64,000 nt of DNA from JACRBR01 sp964371355 (GCA_964371355.1 CAYJMG010000017.1:29358-93357); one strand, 5' to 3'. Shown: positions 9,411 through 19,102, counted from the first letter of the stretch. Made by a program: numbers and translations. The notes: generated from the sequence alone by a model not told the origin.

Positions 9411-10291
9411 ACGCGACGGCTTCGGCCACGGTAAGTGGCAACCAATCACGGCTGAAACGGAAGCTGCTGCAGGGTTCCCCGCGGCGAGCGCTGGAGATCC
9501 TGCGCTCGGCGCGGCGTACCGGCCTGCGAATCCTCGATCCGCTCGACTACGCCGCGCGCGCCATCAACAACCAGCGGCGGCTTCCACCGTTCCACCTCCG
9601 ACGCGAGGTCGGCGACCCCAGCATCTTCGAGCGCTCGGGCGCCGAGTTTCTGGCGTACATGCGCCTGATCTGCGGCCTGCGGCCGGGCGAGCGCGTGCTG
9701 GACATCGGCTGCGGCTGCGGACTGATGGCGCTGTTCCTCGAGGACTACCTGGACGACAGCGGCTCCTATACCGGGATCGACGTGCAGGCCGAGGCCATCG
9801 ACTGGTGCACGTCGCACATCGCCGACCGACGGCCGAATTTCCGCTTCGTGCACCTGGACCGCCACAGCAGCAGGTACAACCCGGGCGGCGAAAGCGGCCC
9901 CCTGCGCCTGCCGTTCGAGAACGCGTCCTTCGACGTGATGGTCGTGAAATCGGTGTTCACGCACCTGCTCCGCGGCGACCTCGAGGAATACATACGGGAG
10001 ATCAGTCGCGTGCTCGCCCCTGGTGGCCGCTGCCTGGCGTCGTGGTTCGTGTTCGACCTGCCGGGTGCACCATCGCGTGCGAGCACGTTCGGCCACGGCG
10101 ACGGCGTCTGCCGCTATGAATCGGAGCACAGCCCGGAAACCGCCGTCGCCTACAGCGAACCCTACCTGCGATCGCTCCTGGCCGCCCACGACCTCGAGAT
10201 CCAGGGTCCCGTGTACCGCGGCCGCTGGGCGGGGGAGGCGGACGGCCTCTCGACCCAGGACCTCATGGTGATCGCGCACCACGATGCTTGA
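9407..10291 (+). CDS. Class I SAM-dependent methyltransferase
   Basis: This 294-residue methyltransferase starts at 9407 in an ATGA overlap and is preceded by AGGAGGAGG, one of the strongest ribosome binding sites in the cluster. VLDIGCGCGLMALFLEDYL is motif I, YTGIDVQAEAIDWC carries the ribose-binding acidic residue, and ISRVLAPGGRCLASWFVFD is motif VI. The N-terminal 80 residues are basic and may contact the membrane or the glycan. It is probably another glycan methyltransferase. The stop overlaps the next gene by eight bases. Confidence 0.85.
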   Translation: MNATASATVSGNQSRLKRKLLQGSPRRALEILRSARRTGLRILDPLDYAARAINNQRRLPPFHLRREVGDPSIFERSGAEFLAYMRLICGLRPGERVLDIGCGCGLMALFLEDYLDDSGSYTGIDVQAEAIDWCTSHIADRRPNFRFVHLDRHSSRYNPGGESGPLRLPFENASFDVMVVKSVFTHLLRGDLEEYIREISRVLAPGGRCLASWFVFDLPGAPSRASTFGHGDGVCRYESEHSPETAVAYSEPYLRSLLAAHDLEIQGPVYRGRWAGEADGLSTQDLMVIAHHDA

Positions 10292-11540
10292 GACAAGAGC
10301 CGGATCGCGGCAGACGGCGATGACAGCGCCCGCACGTGCCCGTCGGGAGCCGGGACGGCGCACGGTGCTGTTCGTGCAGCCCACGTCGGAGGTGGGTGGC
10401 TCTGACATCGCGCTCTATCGCCTGGCGGCGGAGCTGGACCGCACCAGGTTCGATCCCGTGGTCGTGCTGCCGCGCGAAGGCCCGCTCACCGGCAAGCTGC
10501 GCGACGCTGGCGTGCGCGTCGTCATATGCCCGATGACCCAGCTTCGATCCACGCGCAACCCGCTCGTGCACCTGCGATACCTGGCCGCGTTCGTGCCGTC
10601 CGTGGCCGCCCTGGTGCTCCGCATCCGCCGCGAGCGAGCGGCGATCGTCCACACCAACTCGCTGTACAGCCTGCAAGGGGCGTGGGCGGCGCGCGTCGCC
10701 CGCGTGCCGCACGTCTGGCATATCCGGGAGATCCCCGACGCGCCGTGGCCGATCAGGAGCCTGCTGCTCTTTATGGCGCGCAACCTCTCAACGCGCGTCG
10801 TCGCAATGACCGGCGCGGTGGCCTCGATGTTCGGCGAACGCCGCGACGAGCGTCTCCTCACCATCCCCGACGGCATCGACCTCACGCGATTCTCCCCGGA
10901 GCACCAGGGAGAGCGGGTCCGCCGCGACCTGGGGATCCCGCCCGGAGCGCCCGTCGCGGGCTTCGTCGCGCGTCTCGACCCGTGGAAAGGCGCCGACGTG
11001 TTCGTTCGAGCGGCGGCGGAGGCCGCCCGTCAGCGCCCGGACGCGCACTTCATCGTGTGCGGTGGCGAGCTGCCGGGCTACGAGGCATACGCGAGAGGCC
11101 TGCGCGAGCTGGCCGGACGACTCGGCCTCGACGGCCGGATGCACTTCACGGGCTGGACGTACCGCGTCGACGACATCCCCGACGTCATGGGCGCGATCGA
11201 CGTCCTGGTGCACACGTCGGTGCGCCCTGAGCCCTTCGGGCTGGTGCTGATCGAGGCGATGGCCAGCGGCAAGCCCGTTGTGGCCGCGCGTGACGGCGGC
11301 GTCCCCGAAATCGTCGAAGATGGCGTGACCGGGGTCCTCGTACGGCCGGGCGACTGGTACGAAGCAGCCTGCGCCGTGGCGGCCCTCCTGGGGCAACCAG
11401 AGCGTGCGCGCGTGATGGGCGCCGCGGGCCGGAGGCGTGCACAGCGGCTGTTCGACATCGACACGTACGTCCGCCGCGTCGAGCGCCTCTATGACGAGAT
11501 CCTGACCACGGAACGGCTAATGGAGGCACAGGCAGCATGA
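10284..11540 (+). CDS. GT4 family glycosyltransferase
   Basis: This predicts a 418-residue GT-B enzyme. The ATG at 10284 overlaps the preceding stop; an internal ATG at 10320 would give a product nearer the family length. The N-terminal motif VLFVQPTSEVGGSDIALYRL is the glycine-rich donor-side loop of GT4 enzymes. The C-terminal domain contains GFVARLDPWKGADVFVRAA and the EX7E segment SVRPEPFGLVLIEAMASGKP, then GGVPEIVEDGVTG. It is the sixth GT4 gene here, implying a repeat unit of several sugars. It ends in ATGA with the GT2 gene. Confidence 0.88.
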   Translation: MLETRAGSRQTAMTAPARARREPGRRTVLFVQPTSEVGGSDIALYRLAAELDRTRFDPVVVLPREGPLTGKLRDAGVRVVICPMTQLRSTRNPLVHLRYLAAFVPSVAALVLRIRRERAAIVHTNSLYSLQGAWAARVARVPHVWHIREIPDAPWPIRSLLLFMARNLSTRVVAMTGAVASMFGERRDERLLTIPDGIDLTRFSPEHQGERVRRDLGIPPGAPVAGFVARLDPWKGADVFVRAAAEAARQRPDAHFIVCGGELPGYEAYARGLRELAGRLGLDGRMHFTGWTYRVDDIPDVMGAIDVLVHTSVRPEPFGLVLIEAMASGKPVVAARDGGVPEIVEDGVTGVLVRPGDWYEAACAVAALLGQPERARVMGAAGRRRAQRLFDIDTYVRRVERLYDEILTTERLMEAQAA

Positions 11541-12493
11541 GCGCGCGCCTTAGCGTGATCGTCGTGAACTTCAACGGCGGCTCGACCGTCCGCCAGTGCC
11601 TGGAACACCTGTGGCCGCAGATCCCCGAGGGCGCAGACGGCTGCGAGGTGGCCCTCGTGGACAACGCTTCCAGCGACCGCAGCGCCGACGGCCTCGAGCG
11701 CGCATTCCCGGCCCTGCGAATCATCAGGAATCACGAAAACGTCGGATTCGCACGGGCCAACAACCAGGCCATCGTCGACACCACGGGGGAGTACGTCCTG
11801 CTGCTGAACCCCGATGTCGTACTCGCGCCCGGCGCGCTCTCGACGGCGCTGGCATACATGGACGGACACGGCGACGTGAGCATCCTTGGGCCCAAGATCC
11901 TGCTGCCCGACGGCCGGCTCGACCCGGCCGCGCACCGTTCCTTCAAGACGCCGATGACGTACCTGTATCGCATGGCGGGGCTCTCAAGGCTCTTCCCACG
12001 CAACCGCATCTTCGGCCGGTACTACCTGACGTATCTCGACGAGAACTCAATCGCCGACGTCGACTCCGTGGTGGGCGCGTTCCTGCTTATCCGCCGGTCG
12101 GTCATCGACGAGATCGGCATGCTGGACGAGCGGTTCTTCATGTACTGCGAGGACGAGGACTGGTGCTGGCGCGTAAAGCAGGCAGGGGGCCGCGTCGTGT
12201 ATCACCCGGGCGTGGTGGCCCACCACCGAAAAGGAAGCAGCACGCGAACGGTGCCCATCCGCATGGCGTACCACTGGCACCGCTCCCTGTACCTGTACCA
12301 CCGCAAGAACATCGCGCGCCGCTACGGCGCGGTGACAAACCTGACGGTGTACGCGGGCATCGCACTATCGCTCGCCGCGAAGGTCGTCCTCCTGACTGCG
12401 CATCGCGTCCTTGGCCGCCGTCCGGTGTCAATGAGGACGGGAGGCATCACCACAGTGGGGCCGCGTCCTGCCGCGCCATCGCCGCCGCGCTGA
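11537..12493 (+). CDS. GT2 family glycosyltransferase (rhamnosyltransferase-like)
   Basis: This 318-residue GT-A fold enzyme is the last gene of the polysaccharide cluster. VIVVNFNGGSTVRQCLEHL opens the domain, VDNASSDRS and NVGFARANNQ bind the nucleotide, and LLLNPDVVL supplies the DxD-like metal site. FFMYCEDEDWCWRVKQAGG is the ED-W catalytic segment of the RfbN/WbbL branch, many of which transfer rhamnose or other deoxyhexoses. The C-terminal tail (LTVYAGIALSLAAKVVLL) could be a membrane-associating helix. The gene faces mobA tail to tail with a 12-base gap. Confidence 0.88.
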   Translation: MSARLSVIVVNFNGGSTVRQCLEHLWPQIPEGADGCEVALVDNASSDRSADGLERAFPALRIIRNHENVGFARANNQAIVDTTGEYVLLLNPDVVLAPGALSTALAYMDGHGDVSILGPKILLPDGRLDPAAHRSFKTPMTYLYRMAGLSRLFPRNRIFGRYYLTYLDENSIADVDSVVGAFLLIRRSVIDEIGMLDERFFMYCEDEDWCWRVKQAGGRVVYHPGVVAHHRKGSSTRTVPIRMAYHWHRSLYLYHRKNIARRYGAVTNLTVYAGIALSLAAKVVLLTAHRVLGRRPVSMRTGGITTVGPRPAAPSPPR

Positions 12494-12505
12494 CGGCATC
12501 CGCCA

Positions 12506-13117
12506 TCAAGCCGATTCGAGCAGCCGCCGCACCCGCGCCAGGTCGGCGTCGGTGTTGGTGTTCAGGAACGACCGCAGCTCCGGGTCCAGCGCCCGGCACT
12601 CGTGTTCCTGCACGTAACAGACTCGCACCGCACCGAGGAATCCCGTGATCTTGTACTGGCCGGCGCCAAGCCGCTCGCGCATCGGGTCGATACAGGCGGG
12701 GCTGTAGACCGCATGCAGTGGTTCCGGGTACTTGATCACCGGCATGACCACGTCACAGTCATCCGAACGGCGAAACAGGTCGGCGATGAGCGCCGCTGAG
12801 AGCAGCGGCATGTCGCAAGCGACGGCGAGCGCGCGCGGCGCTTCGATGCGGGCGAGGCCCGTGGCGATCCCGCCCAGCGGTCCACAGCCCGGGAAGTCGT
12901 CCTCGGCGATCCGGACGGAGATCGCGGCGGCGACGGGCGGCAATGCCTGCCCCGGAGCCGAGACGACGACGATCTCGCCCACGACACCGGCGATGCGGTC
13001 GACCACCCGCTGAAGCAGCGTGGTGCCCAGCAGCACTTCCGACGCCTTGTCACGACCAAGGCGCGTACTGCGCCCGCCTGCGAGGACGATCGCGGCGAAG
13101 TCAGGGCGTGCACGCAT
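12506..13117 (-). CDS. mobA: Molybdenum cofactor guanylyltransferase MobA
   Basis: This 203-residue enzyme transfers GMP from GTP to molybdopterin to make the bis-MGD cofactor of DMSO-reductase family enzymes. The signature LAGGRSTRLGRDKA at residues 13-26 binds GTP, and GPLGGIATGL and ACDMPLLS are the other conserved segments. FLNTNTDADLARV near the C-terminus matches the family ending. It lies 42 bases downstream of the formate dehydrogenase catalytic subunit on the same strand, so it probably supplies that enzyme's cofactor. Length and motifs are normal for the family. Confidence 0.92.
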   Translation of the reverse strand: MRARPDFAAIVLAGGRSTRLGRDKASEVLLGTTLLQRVVDRIAGVVGEIVVVSAPGQALPPVAAAISVRIAEDDFPGCGPLGGIATGLARIEAPRALAVACDMPLLSAALIADLFRRSDDCDVVMPVIKYPEPLHAVYSPACIDPMRERLGAGQYKITGFLGAVRVCYVQEHECRALDPELRSFLNTNTDADLARVRRLLESA

Positions 13118-13159
13118 CGATATCAGCGTAGCAGCCGCCGCGAGCGGATCGAGGCCGGG

Positions 13160-15895
13160 CTAGAACCGCTTGCGGCGCCCGTCACCACCGCGGCGCGGCG
13201 CGCCCGGCTTGTCGATGCGCACCGCGCACACCTTGTACTCGGGGATCTTGGACTTCGGGTCGTAGGCGGCGTTCGTAACGAAATTGGCGGCGGAGTCCGC
13301 GAGCTTCACGAACGGCACAAAGATCTCCCCCCGCATCACCGCATCCGTCACGAGCGCCTGTCCGCGCAGTTCTCCCCGCCGCGAACTCACGACCACCTCC
13401 TCAAGGTCCGCGATGCCGCGCTCGGCCGCGTCGTCCGGGTGGATGGCGACGCGCACGACCGGCGACCGCGCCAGCAGCCCCTTCACGCGTCTTGTCATCG
13501 TGCCGCCGTGCCAGTGGTACAGCACGCGGCCTGTGTTCAGCATCAGCGGGAACCGCCGCGAGGGCAGCTCGGCCGCCGGCGGCCCCTGCGTCACCGGTAC
13601 GAACTTCGCCTTGCCGATCGGGAACCGCTCGGCGAACAAGATCGGCGTGCCTGGATGGTCCGGCGCCGGGCACGGCCACTGGATCCCGCCTTCTCGATCC
13701 AGCCGCCCGTGCGAAATGCCACCCATGTTCGGCGCCAGCGACGCCAGTTCGTCGAAGATCGCGGCGGGGCTCTCGAAGGCAAAGCCGTCATCCGAGCGGC
13801 CCAGCAGTCGGGCCACCCGCCGGGCCACCTCGCACACGATCGCCCAGTCCGGGCGGCAGTCGCCGACCGGCGGGATCGCCTGCCGCACGCGTTGCACGCG
13901 TCGCTCGCTGTTCGTGAACGTCCCTTCCTTCTCGGCGAACGAGGTCGACGGCAGGACCACATCGGCCAGCTCCGCCGTCTCCGACATGAAGATCTCCTGC
14001 ACCACCAGGAACTTCAGCCGCTCGATCGCCTCCTTCGCGTGCGCCAAGTACGGCTCGCTGAGCAGCGGGTTCTCGCCGACGATGTACATGCAGTCCAGCC
14101 GCCCCAGCGCCGCTTCCTCGATCATCTCCGTCGCCGTCAGCCCGGGCGCCGACGGCAGCTCGTTGCCCCAAGCTCCGGAGAACTTGCGCACGGCCTCGGC
14201 CCCGATCCCCTGCAGGCCCGGGAGCTGATCGGGCAGGCACCCGGCATCACCGCAGCCCTGCACGTTGTTCTGGCCCCGTAGTGGCGAGATCCCGGACCCC
14301 GGCTTGCCCACCTGCCCGGCGGCCAGCGCGAGGTTCACCAGCGAGTGGGCGTTGTCTGTGCCGCAGGTGTGCTGGGTCACACCCATGCCCCACAGCAGGC
14401 ACGATCCGCTGGATGGCGTCCGCGCGTAGAGCCGGGCGGCCGCCCGCACCTGTTCGGCCGGGACGCCCGTTACAGCCTCCGTCTCCTCGGGCGCGTACCG
14501 GTCGAGGCTGGCGCGCCATGCGTCGAAGCCCTCAGTGCGGCTTTCGATGAAACCGGCGTCCTGCAGTCCCGCCTCCAGCATCGCCTTCGCGATGCTGTTG
14601 AACAGCGCCACGTCCGTGCCCGGGTTGGGCCGCAGCCAGATGTCCGCGTAGTCGCAGAGGTCGATGCGCGTCGGGTTCACGACGATGAGCCGGGCGCCGC
14701 GGGTATCGATCGCACGCCGCAGCCGCGAGGCGATGACCGGGTGGTTGGAGCTGGTGTCGCTCCCCACCACCATCAGGCACCCGGCCCGCTCGTAGTCCTC
14801 GTACGAGTTGCTGGTGGCGCCACTCCCGATCTGCAGCATCATCGCCTTCACAGACGGGCCGTGGCAGAGGCGCGAGCAGTGGTCGATGCTGTTCGTCCCC
14901 ATGAGCAGGCGCACGAACTTCTGGAAAATGTAACCGTCCTCGTTCGTCCCCTTGGCCGAGGCGAGGGCCGCGAACGAGCCCCGGTGCTCGACGAGCTTCC
15001 GCGCGACGAGGTCGAGCGCCTCGTCCCAGGATGCGGGCTGTAGCGCGCCCTCGCGACGTATCAGCGGCTGCGTCAGCCGATCCGGCGCGTGCACGAACGA
15101 CGACCCAAAGCGCCCCTTGACGCAGAGCATCCCGGTGCTCGAGGGGTTCGCCGGCTGGTCCAGCACCTCGATGATCCGGTCGTCGGCGTCAACACGCAGC
15201 GCGACGCCGCACCCCACGCCGCAGTACGGGCAGGTCGTCGATACCTCACGACGCGTCTCCGCTGCCGGCACGGGCTTCGCCAGCAGCGCGCCCGTCGGGC
15301 AGACGGACACGCACTGCCCACAGGAGGTGCAGATCGACTCGACGATCGGCCTGTCCATGAATGCGGCGATCCGCGCGTCGGCACCGCTGCCTGCGATGGC
15401 GATCGCGCCGATGTGCTGGACGTCCTGGCACGCCTCGACGCAGCGGCCGCAGAGGATGCACGCGCCAAGGTCAGTCGTGAAGAATGGGCTGCTGTCGTCA
15501 AGACGCTCGCGCGGCCGTCGAGTGAGTCCGTCCGTCACCACGCCGTAACGGCTCATCTCCGCCTGCAGCTCTCCCGCCGGCACACCGTCCGTCGCGACCG
15601 CGGCGATCCGGGTCATCGCCGCCGTCAGGGACAGCACCGTGCGGCGTGTGCGCTCGGCCAGGGGGCTCGCTGTCAGCACCGTCATCCCATCGGCGGCGGG
15701 CGTGTGGCAGCTCGCGCGAAGCCCTCGCAGTCCTTCGACCTCGACGAGGCATGTCCGGCAAGACCCAATCGGCGACTGGTCGGCGTCCTTGCACAGGTGT
15801 GGGACGTGCGCCCCTGCCGCCAGTACAGCGTCCAGGATGCTGGCGCCTTCCTCGACGTGCACGGCGGATCCGTCGACGATGACGGCCAGCGTCAT
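13160..15895 (-). CDS. fdhA: Formate dehydrogenase alpha (catalytic, molybdopterin) subunit
   Basis: This 911-residue cytoplasmic subunit oxidises formate to CO2 and passes electrons to the NuoEF-like partner. Reading from 15895 (ATGA overlap with the upstream gene): a 2Fe-2S ferredoxin domain (Cys35, 46, 49, 63), a two-cluster 4Fe-4S domain (Cys146/149/152/156 and 189/192/195/199), then the molybdopterin domain with its own 4Fe-4S cluster (Cys222, 225, 229, 258). SRLCHGPSV puts cysteine 344 beside His345 where many FDHs have selenocysteine, so this is a Cys-type enzyme. The C-terminal domain (LNTGRVLYHWHGGTMTRR) is the molydopterin dinucleotide-binding fold. The layout matches soluble NAD-dependent FDHs such as FdsA. 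Confidence 0.9.
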   Translation of the reverse strand: MTLAVIVDGSAVHVEEGASILDAVLAAGAHVPHLCKDADQSPIGSCRTCLVEVEGLRGLRASCHTPAADGMTVLTASPLAERTRRTVLSLTAAMTRIAAVATDGVPAGELQAEMSRYGVVTDGLTRRPRERLDDSSPFFTTDLGACILCGRCVEACQDVQHIGAIAIAGSGADARIAAFMDRPIVESICTSCGQCVSVCPTGALLAKPVPAAETRREVSTTCPYCGVGCGVALRVDADDRIIEVLDQPANPSSTGMLCVKGRFGSSFVHAPDRLTQPLIRREGALQPASWDEALDLVARKLVEHRGSFAALASAKGTNEDGYIFQKFVRLLMGTNSIDHCSRLCHGPSVKAMMLQIGSGATSNSYEDYERAGCLMVVGSDTSSNHPVIASRLRRAIDTRGARLIVVNPTRIDLCDYADIWLRPNPGTDVALFNSIAKAMLEAGLQDAGFIESRTEGFDAWRASLDRYAPEETEAVTGVPAEQVRAAARLYARTPSSGSCLLWGMGVTQHTCGTDNAHSLVNLALAAGQVGKPGSGISPLRGQNNVQGCGDAGCLPDQLPGLQGIGAEAVRKFSGAWGNELPSAPGLTATEMIEEAALGRLDCMYIVGENPLLSEPYLAHAKEAIERLKFLVVQEIFMSETAELADVVLPSTSFAEKEGTFTNSERRVQRVRQAIPPVGDCRPDWAIVCEVARRVARLLGRSDDGFAFESPAAIFDELASLAPNMGGISHGRLDREGGIQWPCPAPDHPGTPILFAERFPIGKAKFVPVTQGPPAAELPSRRFPLMLNTGRVLYHWHGGTMTRRVKGLLARSPVVRVAIHPDDAAERGIADLEEVVVSSRRGELRGQALVTDAVMRGEIFVPFVKLADSAANFVTNAAYDPKSKIPEYKVCAVRIDKPGAPRRGGDGRRKRF

Positions 15896-17589
15896 GGCGC
15901 CGTCTCCCGCAACTCTTCGTCGAAATGGCGGCGCGCGCTCATATACGGAAGCGGCGCCATCTGCCCCAGGCCGCACAAGGACGCCGCATTCACGGCCTCG
16001 GCAAGCTGATCCAGGCGCGACATGGCATCGGCCGACGCGTCAGCAAGCAGCTCGAGCATATGCGCCGTCCCCTCGCGGCACGGCGTGCATTTCCCGCACG
16101 ACTCCCGCGCGTTGTACGCCGTCAGGTGGCGCACGACCTCGCGGATCGACATGGACTCGTCGATCACGACGATGCCACCGGCGCCCGGGGACGCGCCGGT
16201 CTCGTCCAACCCACCCGGCAGGAACGATGCATCGAGCTTTGACGGCGGAAGCAGCGTGCCCGACGGCCCACCGCACAGCACCGCCCGCAGCCGCTTCCCT
16301 TCGGCGACGCCCCCAGCGCACCCCTCGATGATCTCGCGCAGCGTCGCGCCGAACGGCACCTCGTACACACCCGGCGCGCGGACGGCGCCGGAAACACACG
16401 CGAGCTTCGTACCGGGATGATCGGCCGTCCCCGCCCGCCGGAACGCCGCGGCTCCCTCGGCGAGGATGTACGGCAGGTTGCACAGCGTCTCGACGTTGTT
16501 GATGACCGTCGGCCGCCCCCATAACCCCACATCGACCGGGAACGGCGGGCGCAGCCGCGGCACCGCACGGTGACCTTCGATGCTGGAGAGGATGACGGAC
16601 TCTTCGCCGCACACGTAGCCGCCCGCCCCCCGGCGGAACGTGATGGGTGGGGTGCTCTCGTCGACCAAGCCCCGCTCGCGCATCGCCGCGATCGCGGCGG
16701 CGAGTCGCCTCGTTGCCTCGTCGGCCTCACCATTTATGTAAACAAAGACCTCCGCCGGCTCCAGTGCCCGCGCCGCGATCAGGATGCCTTCGACCAGCAT
16801 GTGCGGGTCCAGCTCCATGACGACTCGATCCTTGAACACCGCCGGCTCGCCTTCTTCCGCGTTTACCACCAGGTAGCGCGGCCCTGCATGCTCCCGCGTC
16901 GCCTTCCACTTCACGGCGGCCGGGAAGTATGCGCCTCCGCGCCCACGGAGCCCGGCGGCCTCTACCTCGGCCACGATCGCATCGGGGCTCATCGAACGCG
17001 CCCTGGCCAACGCCGCATACGCACCCGCGGCTATCGCGGCATCGATGCTCGATGGGTCGATTTGTCCGCAGCGCTTCAGCACGCGGCGCACCTCGCCCGG
17101 CGCCGACTCCGCGACGCTGCGCGCCCGCACTGGTATCCGCGCGGGATCGCGCGTCGCCTCCATCACCGCCGCCGTCGTCGCCGAATCAACGTACCGGCCA
17201 TCTACCGCGGCAACGGGCGCGCGATCGCACCGGAAGCGGCAAGGATGCTCCTCTACCGTCCAGCCCGCGGGCATTGACGCATGCAGCGACGCCGCAAGCG
17301 GCTCGGCGCCCGCGAGCAGGCAGCTCAGTCCGGTGCAGACGCCGACATGTTGCCCCGTGGGAGGCGCGAGCGTCAGTTCGCTGTAGCTCGTCGCGACACC
17401 GAAGACCTCGCTCTGCGGCACACGCACATGGCGGGCGATGGCCGTAAGCGCGGCCTCGGACAGGTAACCGGCCTGGTGCTGGACGGCGAGGAGGATGGGC
17501 AGCAACTCGCTGCGGCGCCGCCCGAAGCCGGAAAGGACGCGCTCGACATCCGCCGCTGCCTCCGGGGCCTGTACGACCGTGCGCTCCAT
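15892..17589 (-). CDS. fdhB: NAD-dependent formate dehydrogenase diaphorase subunit (NuoE-NuoF fusion)
   Basis: This 565-residue protein joins a NuoE-type thioredoxin-like 2Fe-2S domain (residues about 10-150; Cys85, 90, 117, 121) to a NuoF-type diaphorase (about 160-560). LRGRGGAYFPAAVKW binds FMN, YLVVNAEEGEP and the following helix bind NADH, and SCGKCTPCREG with CGLGQ holds the N3-type 4Fe-4S cluster. It takes electrons from the catalytic subunit and reduces NAD, or runs in reverse. In FdsG/FdsB-type enzymes the two parts are separate genes; here they are fused. Its gene is first in the operon fdhB-fdhA-mobA and faces the plus-strand release-factor gene across 266 bases. Confidence 0.9.
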   Translation of the reverse strand: MERTVVQAPEAAADVERVLSGFGRRRSELLPILLAVQHQAGYLSEAALTAIARHVRVPQSEVFGVATSYSELTLAPPTGQHVGVCTGLSCLLAGAEPLAASLHASMPAGWTVEEHPCRFRCDRAPVAAVDGRYVDSATTAAVMEATRDPARIPVRARSVAESAPGEVRRVLKRCGQIDPSSIDAAIAAGAYAALARARSMSPDAIVAEVEAAGLRGRGGAYFPAAVKWKATREHAGPRYLVVNAEEGEPAVFKDRVVMELDPHMLVEGILIAARALEPAEVFVYINGEADEATRRLAAAIAAMRERGLVDESTPPITFRRGAGGYVCGEESVILSSIEGHRAVPRLRPPFPVDVGLWGRPTVINNVETLCNLPYILAEGAAAFRRAGTADHPGTKLACVSGAVRAPGVYEVPFGATLREIIEGCAGGVAEGKRLRAVLCGGPSGTLLPPSKLDASFLPGGLDETGASPGAGGIVVIDESMSIREVVRHLTAYNARESCGKCTPCREGTAHMLELLADASADAMSRLDQLAEAVNAASLCGLGQMAPLPYMSARRHFDEELRETAP

Positions 17590-17855
17590 CGCGACGACCT
17601 CCGCAGGTGATCTTAGCGGTTCAACAGCTCATTCATCCCGCGCCCGGCGGCGGAACCGCGCGGCCCGGCCTGAAGATCCCGCATCTGCGCCCATCTCAGA
17701 TACAGGGGCCCGCCGGGCCAGCGCCTCCGCGAACTCCACGCCACTCGCCATTCGGCATGCCGCAGTTCCGGATGTTCGCCTCGCGGTTTTCGGCCATCCG
17801 GCACAACCTCGCAACCGCGTTGCTGCGGCACAGTGGAGGCGACAGGAGGCGGGTT

Positions 17856-19016
17856 ATGCACACGGACACACGCGGGACGCTGCTGGAAGACGTGCAGTTC
17901 GAGGAGTTGGTGCGGCGGCTCACAGGCTACCGGAACGAGGAGGGCGTGCTCAGCGTCTACCTGGACATCGATCCGGCGACCGCTGCGCGCGAGGGATACG
18001 AGGCCGCACTGCTGGCGGCCTGGAAGCCGCTTAAGGCGCAAAAGATGGATCAGTGGACCCGCGGCCGCCTGGAGTACGAGATGGCCGGGATCACGGAAGA
18101 GGTCCAGAGCTGGCGCGAGGCCCCCGGGCGCTCCGTCGCGATGTTCTTCAGCGGGCCCGGTGGTCTGCGCGTCGTCATCCCCCTGCAATTCCCGCTGCGC
18201 ACGCTCGCGAGGTTCGAGCGCCGGCCGCTCATCCGGCCGCTCATCGCGGCCCTGGACGAGCATCACCGCTACTGCCTCGTGATGGTGGACAAGGCGGGGG
18301 CGCGCCTCATCACCGTGATGCTGGGCCGCGTCGAGGAGGAGATCCACCTCGAGAGCGACATCCTGCCCCGCACGGACGTCGGCGGCTGGGGTGGCTACCT
18401 GCAGCCCCGCTACACCCGCCACCGGGAGCGGCACCTGATCGACCACCTGCACCGCGTCATCGAGCACCTCTGGGCCATCGATCGGTCGCGGCCCATCCAT
18501 TCTCTCATCCTCAGCGGTCCCGACGAGCCCGTCAGCGCTCTGCGCCGCCTGCTGCCGAAGGCGCTGGCCCGCTCCGTCGTGGGGGTCGCACACATGGATC
18601 TCGACCTGCCGACGCCCGAGGTCGTCCGCCAGCTGGAAACCCTCGACGCCGAAGGGCGCGCGCGTGAGGACCGCATCGTCGTCACGGAGCTGGCGAACAG
18701 GGCGGCCAGGAAGGACCACGCCGTGGCGGGCTGGAGCCCCACGCTGGAGGCGCTGAGCGAAGGCCGCGTGCACCTGCTCGTTATCGCCGAGCAGGAGGCA
18801 CGCACCGGCGCCCAGTGCCCGGAGGGCCACTTCCTCACGCTGGGCGAGGACGTCCGCACCTGCCCCTTCTGCGAGGAGACACTCTGGCACATCGATGACG
18901 TTGCTGAAGCGGCGATCAGGATCGCGCTGGCGACAGACGCGCAGGTGCGCTTCGTCTCCGGGACGGCGCAGGCCGATCTTGGCGCGGACGGCGTGGCGGC
19001 GGAGCTACGCTGGTAG
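17856..19016 (+). CDS. Bacterial archaeo-eukaryotic release factor family protein (baeRF/VLRF1-like)
   Basis: This 386-residue protein is related to the eRF1/Vms1 fold found in many bacteria. The ATG at 17856 is set by AGGAGG at 17844; the frame is open further upstream but without a better start. VLSVYLDIDP near residue 30 is a typical family N-terminus. DVGGWGGYLQPRYTRHRERH resembles the catalytic loop region with glycines and a glutamine as in peptidyl-tRNA hydrolysing relatives. The C-terminal eL8-like domain has a zinc-ribbon pattern (CPEGH...CPFC). The family is linked to ribosome rescue; the precise role here is inferred. The stress-gene neighbourhood fits such a role. Confidence 0.75.
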   Translation: MHTDTRGTLLEDVQFEELVRRLTGYRNEEGVLSVYLDIDPATAAREGYEAALLAAWKPLKAQKMDQWTRGRLEYEMAGITEEVQSWREAPGRSVAMFFSGPGGLRVVIPLQFPLRTLARFERRPLIRPLIAALDEHHRYCLVMVDKAGARLITVMLGRVEEEIHLESDILPRTDVGGWGGYLQPRYTRHRERHLIDHLHRVIEHLWAIDRSRPIHSLILSGPDEPVSALRRLLPKALARSVVGVAHMDLDLPTPEVVRQLETLDAEGRAREDRIVVTELANRAARKDHAVAGWSPTLEALSEGRVHLLVIAEQEARTGAQCPEGHFLTLGEDVRTCPFCEETLWHIDDVAEAAIRIALATDAQVRFVSGTAQADLGADGVAAELRW

Positions 19017-19102
19017 GCCGCACTTCTTCGGCACAACGTGGCGTTGGCTACAGCCCGCGCCGTCCGACAGCCCTCGACGAATAGCTGCGGGCTCGGAGAG
19101 CG

